From Perkinsus olseni (taxonomy: Eukaryota > Perkinsozoa > Perkinsida), in contig JABANN010000132.1 of the NCBI GenBank assembly GCA_013115125.1, positions 1 through 63,848 of the forward strand: a stretch of DNA of 63,848 nucleotides. Direction: 5' to 3'. Positions 36,467 through 48,601 of this stretch are shown here, in pieces (within the stretch, counting starts at the first letter, position 1; each line of letters opens with the position of its first letter). The notes under the pieces are model-generated. The model saw only the letters and a program-made list of their open reading frames with translations, ran no database searches and was not told where the DNA came from. A program made the position numbers and the translations under genes.

Positions 36467-38863
36467 CTACAACCTCCTCCAACACGACTTCCACCTTGCC
36501 AATGTTTTTCGTACCCTTCCTAATCTCTCGCCTCCGAGACGTTGGAAGTAGCAGACGTTACGGATAAACAATTGATTCGGATCATTCGCTTCCGTCAGAT
36601 ATCGCTGAGTCTCCGCGTTTCTCTCATGCAGACCTTGTAGGGCATTTAAAGACACCCCGTAGTAGAGCCACTGTATGTACTTGGTCACAACGTCGATGGA
36701 GGAGGCGAGAGAAGGCGGCAATCGGAAACCCGTGTATCCGACCTTCGACAAGGACTCGAAGGGCAGCCAACGTGTCTCGAAGAGTCTAAAAACAAGGACA
36801 CGGCAGCAACTATGACGGTAGCTCATACGGGTATGTCCACTCAGTCATTACAATGGCCCGTCTCGAAATGCAAACTCCTCCTGAGCAGGAGTCTTGAGCC
36901 CATCCGGCCCGTCGGTCGGGCACTTATAAGATTTCAGGCGGAGGAAGTTGTCCTCGACTCGGAACCGGATTGAATCACCGTTGTGGGAGACCTTGTAAAC
37001 CGTGTCGTCGCCAATCACTGCCTTGACCTGATGAGCATAAGAGATGTACCCCGGGCCGAGGATCAAGCGTGGAAATCCACCTTTAGGTTGCCAGGAGCGG
37101 GCAGGGTGGACTGCCCAGAGTGAGAAGGTAACGCCCAAGAGACCATCTGAGTACGAAAATAGCTTGCTGGGCAGCACGTATCATGCACGCTATGCAAAGT
37201 ACTTCGTGCGAGAGTCGAGAAACTTACTGTGATGGTGGCGGAAAGGTCACCATCGGCCATTTTGTTGGCTTCCACGAAAGGGACAGTCCAAAGATTAGAA
37301 AACTTCATTAACATCTCGACCGAGGCTCAAAGCGCCTCAGCTGAAGCACCTCCCATTGGCCTGGTCTCTGTAGGACGCGACTGCCTTGAAGGTATTGGTG
37401 AGCACCGAGTCCACCCTTCGCGCTCAGCTTTACATCCTCCGTCACCATCCTGCACAAGCTATTCACGATAATATCAGCCGGCGTGTTAGCTTGTGTGCCG
37501 AGAGAGGTCATATTAGCTCCAGCGACGAGGAGCCGGAAGGATTCCTCAATAGACGATGAGCGTCTTATCGTGAAGACTTTCGCATCAACTGGAGCATCGC
37601 GCAAACCAGACAGCTGTAGCTTGAACCTCCTGAGGTCGGGGACAGGTCATCACGCTGTGCTACCACGATAGCCGAGATAGGCTCGGAAAAAAGATCCTCA
37701 CACATCTACGTGTAAACGGCAGCAGGTAACGTGAAAGAGCTGAAACTCCCCTGCCCACAGCGTGGCGAGCGAACTGAAGCTGGTCCATTGCGAATAGGAC
37801 CCAAGACAGGATGCACCCCTTACGATAGCCCCTCTGGGAAGAGGTAAGCAGTCACACGCGGCTCGAATGCCATGGTCCGTGGGTTCGCGTCGGGACACAC
37901 CATCTCTGACACCGTGAGAGGATCAGCGTATTCACCGTGCTCAAAGATGACTTGATAGATGCCGGAAACCACACGAGTAGTATTCTAAGACGAAAAAATC
38001 GTATTATCAGCCGACCAACGTCCTCCAAGATCGAATAGATCAAGCACGTTTTAACAGCATCTTCACAGCCCAGTCAGTGGCTTTGTTAGTGTCAGCAGGA
38101 GATGAAAGAAAGTTAAGGATGCAGCATACTGAGATACGCCACAGTACTGACGTCACCACTCCGAAAGGATCTGTTATCTTCCTAGCGCTAGCTACAAGAA
38201 CTTTTGCGTCATTGCTGTATCACGACTCGTAACGTACGTCTACCTTTGCACTTTCCTAGTACGACTAGCGGGCCTACTATTGACCGCCCGGCGCAACCTG
38301 CATACGGCAGTTAGAGGACAGTTCGTTCAGTGCTCACACGCCGTGTGACACACGGCACTCAAAACCCCAGTAACTCCCAGTTATCAGAGTTACATGCCCC
38401 CGACAGAAGTGTCGCCGTGATGCCTCACTGGGCAGGGGCTCTCGTGGAGCCCGAACGGAAACTGTCGTCAGTGACAAACTCGTGAAGACTTACCGGTATC
38501 TTCAGGTCACTTTCCTTGAGGCCAGAAAGAAAGGCTACTGTCGATGAGTTGAGCACTCCACTCTGAAAAGGGGGGATGGCAGCGGAGGGACTAGGGGGTG
38601 CCCTAGTTGTTCCCACCCGGAGCACATCGTCTCTGATAGTCCTATTGACGAGTACGGGCGAGAAGCTCGGTTGCTTGGCCTCATCCTCTACGCTCTAAAC
38701 AGCGGAAGGTTGCCAGCAGACAGGGTTTTGATATCGACCAAAACAAAGATGTTGCTCTACAAAAAAATTGACTCACCTGAGTGGACGACTTCAGTGCGAG
38801 AGCTAAGGCGGGAAGGACGATGAGAAACAAGGAGCGCCGCCAGAAGGTGACGAGGAGGTGCAT
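36467..38863 (-). CDS. Tandem secreted gene, copy A
   Basis: Paralogue of copy B (39144-41351). Exon 1, 38863-38777, encodes a signal peptide (MHLLVTFWRRSLFLIVLPAL). Further exons give LVNRTIRDDVLRV, TTRVVSGIYQVIFEHG, KVFTIRRSSSIEES, VKAVIGDDTVYKVSHNGDSI and the last exon (36785-36467) with TRWLPFESLSKVGYTGFRLP. The middle and end are almost identical in protein sequence to copy B. Two joins near 37220-37440 do not keep frame with any GT-AG choice I tried, so this copy may be decaying or my model is wrong there. No domain or function recognised. It lies 600 bp beyond the divergent USP/small-gene promoter, on the same strand as USP. Confidence 0.65.
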
Positions 38864-39143
38864 CGTATAGTAAGTAAGTCTGACAAATGTGACTGTTGAA
38901 CACTCAGCCACCTCCTGCAGGCCTTCCATTCTTCATCGGGTGAACATGCCGAGGATAGGCTCCCGTGGACCACGGAAAAATATAACCCTATCGCCCCACA
39001 CAGTAGTTGAAGACACAAGTTGTGCGCCTCGAGGACGCCGTGTAGAGCATAACAGCGGTCGCACATCAAATGAAGACAGCAACACCACAATAAGAAAATT
39101 AACGAGCATGTGAGATATGGAGAAGTCTCCAAATCATAATCTT
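38864..39143 (-). other. Spacer between the two tandem copies
   Basis: Only about 280 bp lie between the stop of copy B and the start of copy A on the minus strand. It includes ATG-rich leader sequence before the copy A start. No separate gene is seen. Confidence 0.5.
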
Positions 39144-41351
39144 TCAACTTTTCACAAATTTTCTGAAGCTTGACCGGTACCGAGCCCAAGTTTTGGCCAC
39201 TCCTCCCTGGTTATCGGTCCTTATACGACGGTAGTAGCATATGTTACGGATAAACAGTTGATTCGGATCATTCGCTTCTGTCAGATACCGCTGATTCGCC
39301 GCGTTTCTCTCATGCAGACCTTGTAGGGCATTTAAAGACACCCCATAATAAAGCCACTGTATGTACTTGGTCACAACGTCGGTGGAGGAGGCGAGAGAAG
39401 GCGGCAAGCGGAAACCCGTGTATCCGACCTTCGACAAGGACTCAAAGGGCAGCCAACGTGTGTCGAAGATTCTGAAAAAGGGGACGCACTCGAGCGAGTG
39501 GTACGGAAGTTTGAAGCTTCCACAAAAAAGTAAGTTTCTGGTTGTGAAAGTTTCACAGGTGCGTCCAGAAAAAGTGCAGCCAGACTTCGTGCTGTTCACA
39601 CCGAGGACGAGAAAGAGACAGTCATTACAATGGCCCGCCTCTGACTCCAAACATCTTCTGAGCAGGAGTCTTGAGTCCATCAAGCCCGTCGGGCGAGCAC
39701 TTATAGGACTTCAGGCGGAGGAAGTTGTCCTCGACTTTGAACTGGATTGAATCGCCGTTGTGGGAGATCTTGTAAAGCATATCCTCATCGACTACTACTT
39801 TCACCTGATGGAAATAATCTTCAACTACCGATGATGCTCGGCAGGATACGCAGCGGTGTACTCTTAGGTCATTAGCGTTGGGCAGGTTGAATTTCTTCGG
39901 ATGGGTAGGAAGAGTCAGCGAAGCCATCTGAGAATCATAGACACGTCACGGGGAACGAGGAGACTGATTTGATACACCGCCATGTGTCTGGCCTATGCGC
40001 TGACGAGATGCCTACCAGCACAGTAGCGGAAACGCTCGTGTCGATCATCTTTTGGGCTTCCACGAAGGGAATGGTCTGATGATAGTAGTAGTAGTAGCGA
40101 GCGTGACTCATGACTATAGCGATAAGTCGAGGAGGAGAAGGAGAAGCACCTTCCAGTCGCCTGATCGCTGCAGGACTCGAGTTCCTTGTCCGTGATGGTG
40201 AAAGTTGACGCCGTCTTTCTCGCCCAGCTGTACATCTTCCTGTACCATCTTGCACAAGCTCTTCACGATGATATCAGCAGGCGAGCCACGTTGAGAGGCT
40301 TCTGCACCCGCTCCGGCGAGGAGGAGGTCATAGGATTCCTCAATGGACGATGAGCGTCTTATCGTGAAGACTTGTGGCTCAGTTGGAGCACCACGCAATC
40401 CAGACAGCTGTAGCTTGAACCTCCTGAGGGCGATGACCACAATTTAGCGGCCAGGATCTACCCGAGGCGCGATGAGCCATTCGCCATGATCCACGTGGCT
40501 CTTTCGAAGGAAGCAAACGGTAGCGTTCACAATAGCCTGGCCTTTCGGATGAAACTAGGTGCTCTGGTGGCCCTCCTTACGACAGGCATTCTGGGAAGAT
40601 ATACACAGAAACGTATTGGCCAAAAGCTGCAGGGCGTCGACTCCTCTCGGGGCAAACCATCTCCGACACCGTGAAGGGGTCACCGTAGCCTCCCTCTCGA
40701 AAGATGACCTCGTAAATACCGGAAACGACCCGTGTAGTATCCTGAGATACATCATACTTGGGACTTCACGCCTGCTTGTTGCCTCTACAACAAACACGAG
40801 AAATGGCCAGTAGACCAACCACGGCGGGGCAACATCCTCGAACACCAAATTGGCTCTTTCGGGCTCTTTCAGAGCTAGCAAATTGGTGCCCACGGATGAC
40901 CTCGTAAAATGGAGAGAAAGGCTAGCACCAGACGAAGAGATTCTCCGCCCAGCCTCATCCCCATCCACAAGGACTCACCGGCACGGATGTGAGGGCGCTC
41001 TCTGGGAGGCCAGAAAGATAGGCGATAGTGGACGAGTTGAGAACTCCGCTCTAAAGGAGAAGGACGAGGTCGATGCGGACGGCTAGGATCCAGCTTATCG
41101 CACTCTTAGAACATCTTCTCTGATAGCCCTGTTTACGAGAATGTTGGAGAAGCTCGGTAGGTGGCTGACCTCTTTTCCAGCCTGAAGAGTGTCAGTACAA
41201 GATACAATAATTGCACGCATGGCAAGGGAGGAGCCGCTCCTACGGGATGACCACACTGACGAGATTCCCTGAAAAATCGACTCACCTGAGTGGTTGACCC
41301 CACGGCCAGAGCCAATGCCAGACAGATGATGGGTAGTGAACTCGGGAGCAT
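39144..41351 (-). CDS. Tandem secreted gene, copy B
   Basis: Ten exons join in frame: 41351-41286, 41181-41104, 41050-40979, 40741-40581, 40423-40234, 40214-40150, 40106-40016, 39927-39862, 39804-39629, 39471-39144 (430 residues). The signal peptide is MLPSSLPIICLALALAVGS. Recurring blocks shared with copy A include SFSNILVNRAIREDVLR, TRVVSGIYEVIFREG, VFTIRRSSSIEES, MLYKISHNGDSIQFKVEDN, TRWLPFESLSKVGYTGFRLP and YIQWLYYGVSLNALQGLHE. The join between exons 5 and 6 needs a 19-nt intron. I recognise no domain; it is probably a secreted or vacuolar protein of this lineage. The upstream open stretch at 41354-41575 (-) may be leader or a remnant. Confidence 0.68.
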
Positions 41352-41629
41352 CACTATGTTGCAAAAAGCCCTGCAAACAACCATCCGCACCAAGCACGAG
41401 GCTCACGTTCTCCCTGGATGATGAAAGCCACATTCTCTCCAATCGTCAGGGAACAATCGGTGCACCGCCTCAAATATGGTTCCGGGAATAATTCTGAGTC
41501 ATCCGGCAACCTCAGGATATTCCGAATGTAGCGATACCCAAGGAGCTGCCGAAACCACCCGAAGCTTGCTACCAAAGCAGGAAGTAGCGCAGTGCGCTAC
41601 GTCCGTGGGTATCATTCAATTGCCTTCAT

Positions 41630-41935
41630 GACGTGGCAATCTTCGGTGGAAATGTTGCGCTCAAGCTGGGCGGGCGACAAAATAATACATTTACAGGGGC
41701 GAGCGCGAGCGACGTTGTTGATGCTCTCTTCTCTTGCTCGGCTCTCAACCCTACTGGGAGCGCCCTTGGCTGTAACGCGGTCATTGGTGTCTGAGGCTGG
41801 TGGGAGCGAGCCATACGAGAATGATACGTTTTTCTGTCTGGTCGGAGAACTGGCAACGACAGACGGTCATCCATGTTGAGGGTCGGTTTCCGCTTCCGGC
41901 CTGTCGTGTTGATGAAGGAGACAGGTCGATCGCTC
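41630..41935 (+). CDS. Unidentified exon pair
   Basis: Two coding-like exons on the plus strand. The first, about 41630-41785, reads DVAIFGGNVALKLGGRQ and on through TFTGASASDVVDALFSCSAL. A GT-AG intron to about 41869 joins in frame to TVIHVEGRFPLPACRVDEGD. Codon choice looks coding and the join keeps frame. I could not find the start, the end or a family. Confidence 0.35.
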
Positions 41936-43366
41936 AGTGGTACTACTGACAATAGTGCAATCGAGGAGTATTGTGGCCCTGGCGGAGAATTGAGGCCTTT
42001 AACGTCAGGGTCCATCGCCACAACCGAAGCATCTTTGCCGCCTCCTGCAGGTTCGGAGCTGCACTAGACTCCACCGCTGGAGGTGTCGCTGAGAATCGTC
42101 ATCCTCGAGTTGGGATATTCAGTTAGCTCTCCTTCTCTCAGTTTCTAGATGGACCTCCTTTTATCAGGATGTGCTGGACAATGCAAAAGCACCGCCGCCA
42201 CAGACGCTTTAGTTTCTCTCAATCTACGCTGGTATGCCACCAGTGTCATCCACCAGCTTTACAATGATGCGGAGACCGACTGCCGTGTGGAGATGATGCA
42301 GTACTATTGGGGACATGCCTTCACGACAGGCCTCGGATAACGATCGTGTGTCGATAGCGCCCCTTCGTCCCCGTCATCTCCCGCAGCCCTGTACTCGTAG
42401 ATACAAAACGATGGGTATCCGGCCATCGAAGGCCAAGCTGAAGAGATGGAGTATCTACACGTCGCCACATCACTTGGCACGATTTGCTAACGAGTCTAAG
42501 GAGTATGTCAGAAGTTGGACGAGATTGCACAAATGCCGTTTTGAGAGGTAGTGAAGGCTCGACTGGGAACGACGGGTGGGAGAAGGGTACGGCTTTGGAT
42601 GGTCAGCGCCGAGCAATGCCGCCTGCTGATAACTCTGCAGCATCGTCTACAGTGTGACTTGAACGAAGCAGCTCCACAGACTACGAACGGAGGTTCCTCT
42701 GAGGATGCCCATCATGAGAAGTAGTCCCTGCACGCTGGGAAGGGAGAGTACTGTGCTAGGTGTAGGTACACAGAGGAAGGCGTAAGCACGCAGTTGATCA
42801 GGAATTTACCTAGAGGAAATACTTATGTTATAGGAGGAAGAACATTCCATTTCGATGAGGCTTTTGTTTGCCATTCCTCGGCGGCCGAGCTAATAGACGA
42901 GTAGTAGCGTTGAGCAGTGTTTCTCGTAAGATGGGAGTCGTTGGTGCTCAGGGATGGCGATACTACAGCGGACGAGGACAACAGCCCAGGCAGCTTTAGG
43001 AGGGGAAACACAGACGCTGCTGACCAGCTGTCTGACTGCTCTTCTGTTCCATCACCATGTGTAACTGCAAGCTCGGATAGACCTAAGGAGAGGTAGTACA
43101 GGGGCTTCGTGTCGAGTCTGCGGTGGTCCGGAGTGAGGCATCAGTTCGGTGGTATGGGTAATAATGTGGTGTCAGATTTGTTGCTTCGACTCTTGAAGCG
43201 ATCATGGCTGTTGTGGGGCGATATTGTGCTTCACAAGGCGTCCATGGTGAAGAGCAGCGCATGCTGACCAGGGCCGTGACGACACAGATGTCGCAGATTG
43301 GTGATGTCTATTAGAGGACAAGCACATGGGTGACATTCAGTACTCTCAGGGTTCGCTAACCTGGAG
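41936..43366. other. Unassigned stretch
   Basis: About 1.4 kb with short open frames on both strands, for example 42149-42340 (+). Some may be exons of the gene begun at 41630 or of the one ending at 44035. No domain, RNA gene or repeat recognised. Confidence 0.4.
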
Positions 43367-44035
43367 TACTCGGCGGTGACAACTCGTCAGTTCGTGTGCG
43401 AGGACCCTCTCCAGGCGACTACGATCAGTCTGGACGTCACAGCAGATGGCACTGCAATCCGCCTGGAACTTTTTGGACGGAAAAGCGAGTTCTCGAGCTA
43501 CGCGGTAGTACAGGGCCGAGGATTGGTGGTCATGGGCCGCTCGAAAACGGTGCAGTTGGCACAGTCCATCGAGCTGAATCTTGTATTATGCGTGCGAAGT
43601 CTTCGATATAACCGCTCGAATTTCGAAGTTTCCGACCAGACTTGGGCATCGTAGTGGCGGTGATGGTGAGAACTGTGTTTAGGTGGGTTATGAAGAGACT
43701 CCCCCAGACGTTATGTTCATCCCTTGCGGTCCTGGCAGCAGCAGGACGCTCAAAGCTGAAATACTCTGGAGGCTACGCACTGCCCAGAAGTCCTCATTGG
43801 ATGAACGTACTGAGCGTGGGAGAGGCGGTGGTGCTCGATCTAGCCTTTGTTAGCTGCCGAACTTCGAGTGACTCCGAAGACGGACCTCCATCGGCCTGAC
43901 GGTATGCCGAGGTTGAAGAACCCTTTCGAAGTGCTTCTTGTGGATGGACAGGAAAAACTTGTCGCGCGGCCGCCGAGGTCTAATGATTGGCACTGGCGAC
44001 GGATATTTGAGAACTCTCTGAAAATCAGTTTATAG
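43367..44035 (+). CDS. Unknown protein, 5' end missing
   Basis: Three exons join in frame: about 43367-43627, 43683-43815 and 43854-44035 (stop). They read RQFVCEDPLQATTISLDVTA, then EETPPDVMFIPCGPGSSRTL with KAEILWRL, then AELRVTPKTDLHRPDGMPRL and FEVLLVDGQEKLVARPPRS. The last exon, with its FEV block after a basic loop, faintly recalls the C-terminal half of Rdx/SelH-type thioredoxin-fold proteins. The expected CxxC/CxxU motif is not clear, so I do not name it. The start was not found. Confidence 0.4.
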
Positions 44036-44341
44036 TTGAATCGCTTCGCTCCGCCGTCCTTCTGTTGTTATTTTGAAGGTATTCTTGATTTGTAGGCTTC
44101 AACTTCTTCTTTTGTATTGAATTTTCTTCTCCAGTAAAGACTGTTTTTGTGGTGACTTCTCACTCAAGTCGCCCTCCACCATCGGAGGCAGTGCAGTCTG
44201 TGTGTATCCTAATCCAGTTAGAGGAAACACTTGTGCCTAGTGGGGTATTCAATAACTCGCCAGCGCCGTGTTAGTCTGGGGATCTGACGTCGGTCGGTGT
44301 TTGCTATTCACCGTGGCCCCCTTAGCAGTTGGACACTCCTC

Positions 44342-46199
44342 ATGGCCTTGGTAGCTTCCGCAGCGCAGCAGAGCCTAGCCGTCAGCGGTGAGGCAGGCGG
44401 TGTACTGGCTAAGCCCTTGGAGGCTAACAGGAGGTCTAAGTTGCAGGGTAGAGCTACTGATGTTGCCTCGGTTGACGAGCTCTCTCGTTGTCCTCAGCTC
44501 CTACGATGCTTCTCACTGGTCACGAGGCCGAGGTCTTCTGCTGCGACTTTAGCGCTGATGGTAATAAGATGATCGTCGTTGTCGAATCATCGTCATTTGG
44601 CAGGCGCTAACTTGGCGAGTGGCGGATTCGACAAGAACATCCTGGTTTGGAAGGTGTATGGGGATTGTGATAATTGGTGTATCCTTAAGGGCCATGAGAA
44701 CGCTGTTTTAGAGGTACTAGGCGAATAGGTGATTGAAGTAAAGGGTGGTAGCGGTAATATCGATGAATAGTTTTTGGTGACATCTCCTCTTACAAGCCCT
44801 TCAACATGGTGCACAACGACTTTAGACTAGGCTTGGGTCAGTGAAGTATGGGGGGGCACACCAGACCCCCTCTTAACGCTGGTCCGCTTGTCAACCCGTA
44901 TAACGAGGTTGGCAATGGTCAGGTACACTGGAGCCTTACTGAACAGAATAAGATAGTGTCATGCAGTGCTGACAAGTCGGTAGCATTGTGGGACGTAGAG
45001 GAGGGTAAACGTATCAAGAAGCTAAGAGGACACGGGTAGTATTCTGGGGCCGATGACCAAACCTAAGCCCGTGATACGAGGGCTCACAGCGATCGCGTGG
45101 AGCACCCACTTCTATGGGTCCATCTATGGCCCATAGAGTGCTAGATCTCTAGGGCCTGGCTCGATGGTCAGGCTGGTCATGATCATCAGACTAGTCGAAG
45201 CCAGGCTACTGCTCATGCTTCTGCTCAGGGCGGTGGTCAACTCGTGCCAAGTAACGCGAAGGGGAGTGCCTCTTGTGGTTTCCGGTGGAGATGATGGCAG
45301 CATCAAACTATGGTAGGATGACACTGTGGCCTACTCTAGCCGTTATACTAGATTGTTCATGCAGGGATCTCCGAGTCCGTCGATGCGTACAGACGAGGGA
45401 CCATCAGTATCAAGTCCTTTCTGTCACCTTCGACGACACCGCCACTAGGATCTTCGCAGGTCAGCCGGTCAGGAACCATCCGAAGTTACGGAGCGATTCG
45501 TTTGCACTCGTCACTGGTTGTCGTAGTCGGCGGAACAGTCGCATGGAGATATTATTGAAGGGCCAGCGGAGGTTCCTCAGGCACACTGGACAACCAGATC
45601 CTGTCGATGGACATCCGTAAGATGGATGCAGAGCAGAACGTCATCGAACTGGGCCCTGAGCACGATGACTCCATCACCGGCTTAGCGGTAGGCTTCATGC
45701 AGCTTGACGAGAGTTCGCTCCCGATCATCATTGGCAGGTATCAAACGACGGCAACTTCCTCCTCAGTAACTCTATGGATAAGTCAGTGAAGCTGTGGGAC
45801 ATCCGACCATTCGTCGCCCACGATAGTAGGAGGCTCGCCAAGGCTGCGTGTGGAGATGGCGTTCCTTGGTGGTGTCAGGTCAAAGGCTCGTGCATCACTT
45901 CACGCGAGGGGTGCAACATGACTCCGAACGAAACTTACTTCGTGTCCGTTGGAGCCCTGATGACCAGTACTTCACCACAGGCAACGCCAAGCGTGTGGTC
46001 AACGTGTGGGACGTCAGGTAGGGGAGCGGGCTTCGTGTTAGTCGCAGGTGGACCCTTCCTTCGTAGGTCTCGTGAGATCCTCTACAGCTTGCCGGGCCAT
46101 ACAGGCTCAGTGAACGAGGTCTGCTTCCATCCATCGGAGTCCTACGTCATCGCCAGTGCCTCCAGCGACAGGACCATCTATCTGGGGGAGCTAGCCTGA
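44342..46199 (+). CDS. SNRNP40: U5 snRNP 40 kDa WD40 protein
   Basis: Ten exons join in frame: 44342-44447, 44498-44560, 44604-44713, 44923-45035, 45229-45312, 45365-45459, 45581-45687, 45738-45849, 45879-46017, 46067-46199 (353 residues; human 357). Landmarks match the human protein closely: LQAPTMLLTGHEAEV, ILVWKVYGDCDNW, GGDDGSIKLW, YQVLSVTFDDT, NFLLSNSMDKSVKLWDIRPF, REILYSLPGHTGSVNEVCF, and the end ASASSDRTIYLGE. Seven WD40 blades bind Prp8 in the U5 snRNP. The intron between exons 8 and 9 is 29 nt. The second spliceosome gene of the window; SF3B3 lies 12 kb away on the other strand. Confidence 0.92.
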
Positions 46200-46631
46200 T
46201 CACTGATAGACGTTACGGGGGAGTATATGAATGCTCTACTGCCCGTTTCAACGCAGGTGCCGAGATGTTGCGCTCAGTGGACCTCCAACGCCTCCAATCG
46301 GTGATGTGTAGCTCCTCCCACCTAAATGGAGGCTCCTGTAACAGTGTCGGATAGAACTACCTTATGAGCTCAGTTCGGTCGTGAGTAGATTTCTTCGCTT
46401 AGGAAAAAGGTGCGTTTTTCGGTACTACCTTGGGCGATTTCTCGCCTCCCCACTCGCGTTGTGGAATTAGCACTGGACTGGTAGTATTCTTAGAGTCGGC
46501 ATCGGTCGGTGATCGTACGCGGAGCATTGAGATGTTATTAACCTTCCCAGTTCACTCACTCAGCCCCCCTAGTGGTATAGCGCCCTGCTTCTCTGGTATG
46601 TGTTGGATTACCCGTAGTTCCTGCGCCGATA
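46200..46631. other. Intergenic
   Basis: About 430 bp between SNRNP40 and the first F-box-like gene, both on the plus strand. It presumably holds a 3' UTR and a promoter. Nothing distinctive seen. Confidence 0.45.
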
Positions 46632-48053
46632 ATGGCCTCTATCCAGGCCCGCCATCGGGCACCGACTTTCCCTCGTGATGTCTGGCCTGTTATTATCGAC
46701 TACCTCACGGCTGAGGAGGCCTGCAAGCTCTCAATCGCCTCACGCAGCCATCACCGCTTGATAGACGTCGAGTGCTGGCGCTTCTGGCGAGACACGTGCT
46801 ATAGACGTTACTCGGAGGACACCTGCAAGCACTACCTGGGCAGCCTCCCCGATACTGCAGCTTTGGACGACCTGCATGTATGGCGGAGATTGGCTAGTTG
46901 CTGGCACGATGCGGCGTCATTGAAGAGGGCGATGTTCAGCGGCCTTCGAGAAGTCACTTTGGACGGGGACACTGAGTTCATCGTACATGGCCATGTTGCA
47001 TTATGGGCTGGTAACACCGAGATCGTCCGGCGGATATCTGTAGAGCCCGGGCACTTCGGCGAAGTCGACTCCTACCCTGACTTGGAGTATGACGATGTGG
47101 TGCCTCTGGGCAAGCAATTGATAGTGGCCTCAGAAGGGCGACTGCAGATCATAGGCCCCGGCTCCAAGGTGACCGCCACCGTCCCTTTCTCGTTTGATTA
47201 CGACGAGGGAGAGGTTACTCGTCTCTTCCTCGACATGGCTTCTGCTGTGCTCTACGTGCTACATGGGCCCTGGCTGGCGGGCTACAGGGTGGATGCGTCC
47301 TTACTACTGAGAGAGTCCTACACTATCAAGCTGCCTCTGCGAGACATCGATGGCCTCATGTTTCGAGCATCGATCGGCCACTGTGCTATACTCCACGACT
47401 CACAGCGAAGGATACTTGTGTACGACTCCCGAACTGGCAAAACCATTCTGGATGAGACCCTCCCGCTTGAGGACGAATGCATAGTGTACGCTGACGCCTG
47501 GCCGCCATGGTTGGTAGTGTTGACGCCGCGAGAGCTCTATCGTGTTAACATCGAGGCTGATGATGCTGGCGATAGGAAAATGTGGGAGGCCTTTCCCATT
47601 TCGGGCACCGGCATAGCTGGGGTAGAGTTCCGTCGATGTGCTCTTGAAGTGAAGATCGACCCCAAGGACCCCGAGCAGTTCTTGTTGCTGTCGTCCCCCT
47701 ACTATGATGGCGAGACAGCCCTCGTACTGTGTCGGAGGAAAGCCCGTTCCACTTTGAGCTACGTGGCTGCGTACACGCTAGAGCCGGGGTACTTTTGCGA
47801 CCGATTGGAATATCGCCATGACGGCTCGGTGGTCGAAGTGTGCGTAGGGAAGCAAGGTGTGGACGCCAAGATCGCTGGGGTCTACAGCAGAGTCGTGTGG
47901 CTCGACCGGGTTGATCTCTCTGTGATCCATGTCTTTGATGACGCTGTTGGGGAGTGGCGTACGGATGTTAGAGATTGCGCTGCATCTGTCGTGTGTGGTG
48001 ATGATGACGATGGTGTTGCGATCAAGTACTGGAGTCTGATGAAGCCGGTCTGA
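46632..48053 (+). CDS. F-box-like protein, twin 1
   Basis: Single exon, 473 residues. The N-terminus has an F-box-like helix set, TFPRDVWPVIIDYLTAEEAC followed by KLSIASRSHHRLIDVECW, which in real F-box proteins binds Skp1. The rest is rich in beta strands with repeats of the form (I/V)V-D-(S/T)-TGK (LVYDSRTGKTILDETLP) and LLLSSPYYDGETALVLCRR, probably a divergent propeller for substrate binding. It would then be a substrate receptor of an SCF ubiquitin ligase. The twin at 48602 has exactly the same length. Unlike most neighbours it has no intron. Confidence 0.7.
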   Translation: MASIQARHRAPTFPRDVWPVIIDYLTAEEACKLSIASRSHHRLIDVECWRFWRDTCYRRYSEDTCKHYLGSLPDTAALDDLHVWRRLASCWHDAASLKRAMFSGLREVTLDGDTEFIVHGHVALWAGNTEIVRRISVEPGHFGEVDSYPDLEYDDVVPLGKQLIVASEGRLQIIGPGSKVTATVPFSFDYDEGEVTRLFLDMASAVLYVLHGPWLAGYRVDASLLLRESYTIKLPLRDIDGLMFRASIGHCAILHDSQRRILVYDSRTGKTILDETLPLEDECIVYADAWPPWLVVLTPRELYRVNIEADDAGDRKMWEAFPISGTGIAGVEFRRCALEVKIDPKDPEQFLLLSSPYYDGETALVLCRRKARSTLSYVAAYTLEPGYFCDRLEYRHDGSVVEVCVGKQGVDAKIAGVYSRVVWLDRVDLSVIHVFDDAVGEWRTDVRDCAASVVCGDDDDGVAIKYWSLMKPV

Positions 48054-48601
48054 AAACTCTAGCTTAGTTGCTGTTGATTGCAATGATGATGTAGGCTCCC
48101 CACTGCTGTTGGTGCACGGGCCGTAGGGGATGGACGGTGCTGACGACTTCGGAATCTGCGCTGGTGGTTATGCTCTCTGTAACTTGACTCAAGAGTTTCA
48201 CGTGTATGACCGACTACTTGATCCACTGTCGAATGCTGGGAACACGTCGTCGATTCTCTGGAGGTCTACTCTCGCAGTAGTAGCTGTTTCCTGTTGCAAG
48301 AGAACTTCATTTTACAGTGGTGATCAATTCTAGGAGCGGGAGTGAGAGAGGTCTACGAGACCAGTCGTCCACAGCATGCTTCCTGAGTGCCGTCTGTATC
48401 CGAACTTGAATACTCCAGCCGGTATCGCTTCGATGATCGCCCTCTTCTTCGTTATTCCCAACCATCGAGGGTCACAGTAGCCCCTCTTACTTCAAGCAAA
48501 GCTCAGTGTGTTTCATGCCTGTAGATTGCCTGCGGGTTGCATGTCCTTCGTTACTACCAGGGGAGCTGTGATTCGTCGCGATTAGGTCAGTTTTTTGTTG
48601 C
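48054..48601. other. Intergenic
   Basis: About 550 bp between the two F-box-like twins. A short open frame at 48130-48333 (+) has no support. Nothing else was recognised. Confidence 0.45.

Noticed and set aside
41936-43366. Possible retroelement or virus-like remnant in the unassigned stretch
   Set aside because: No reverse transcriptase, integrase, capsid or terminal repeat motif was seen.
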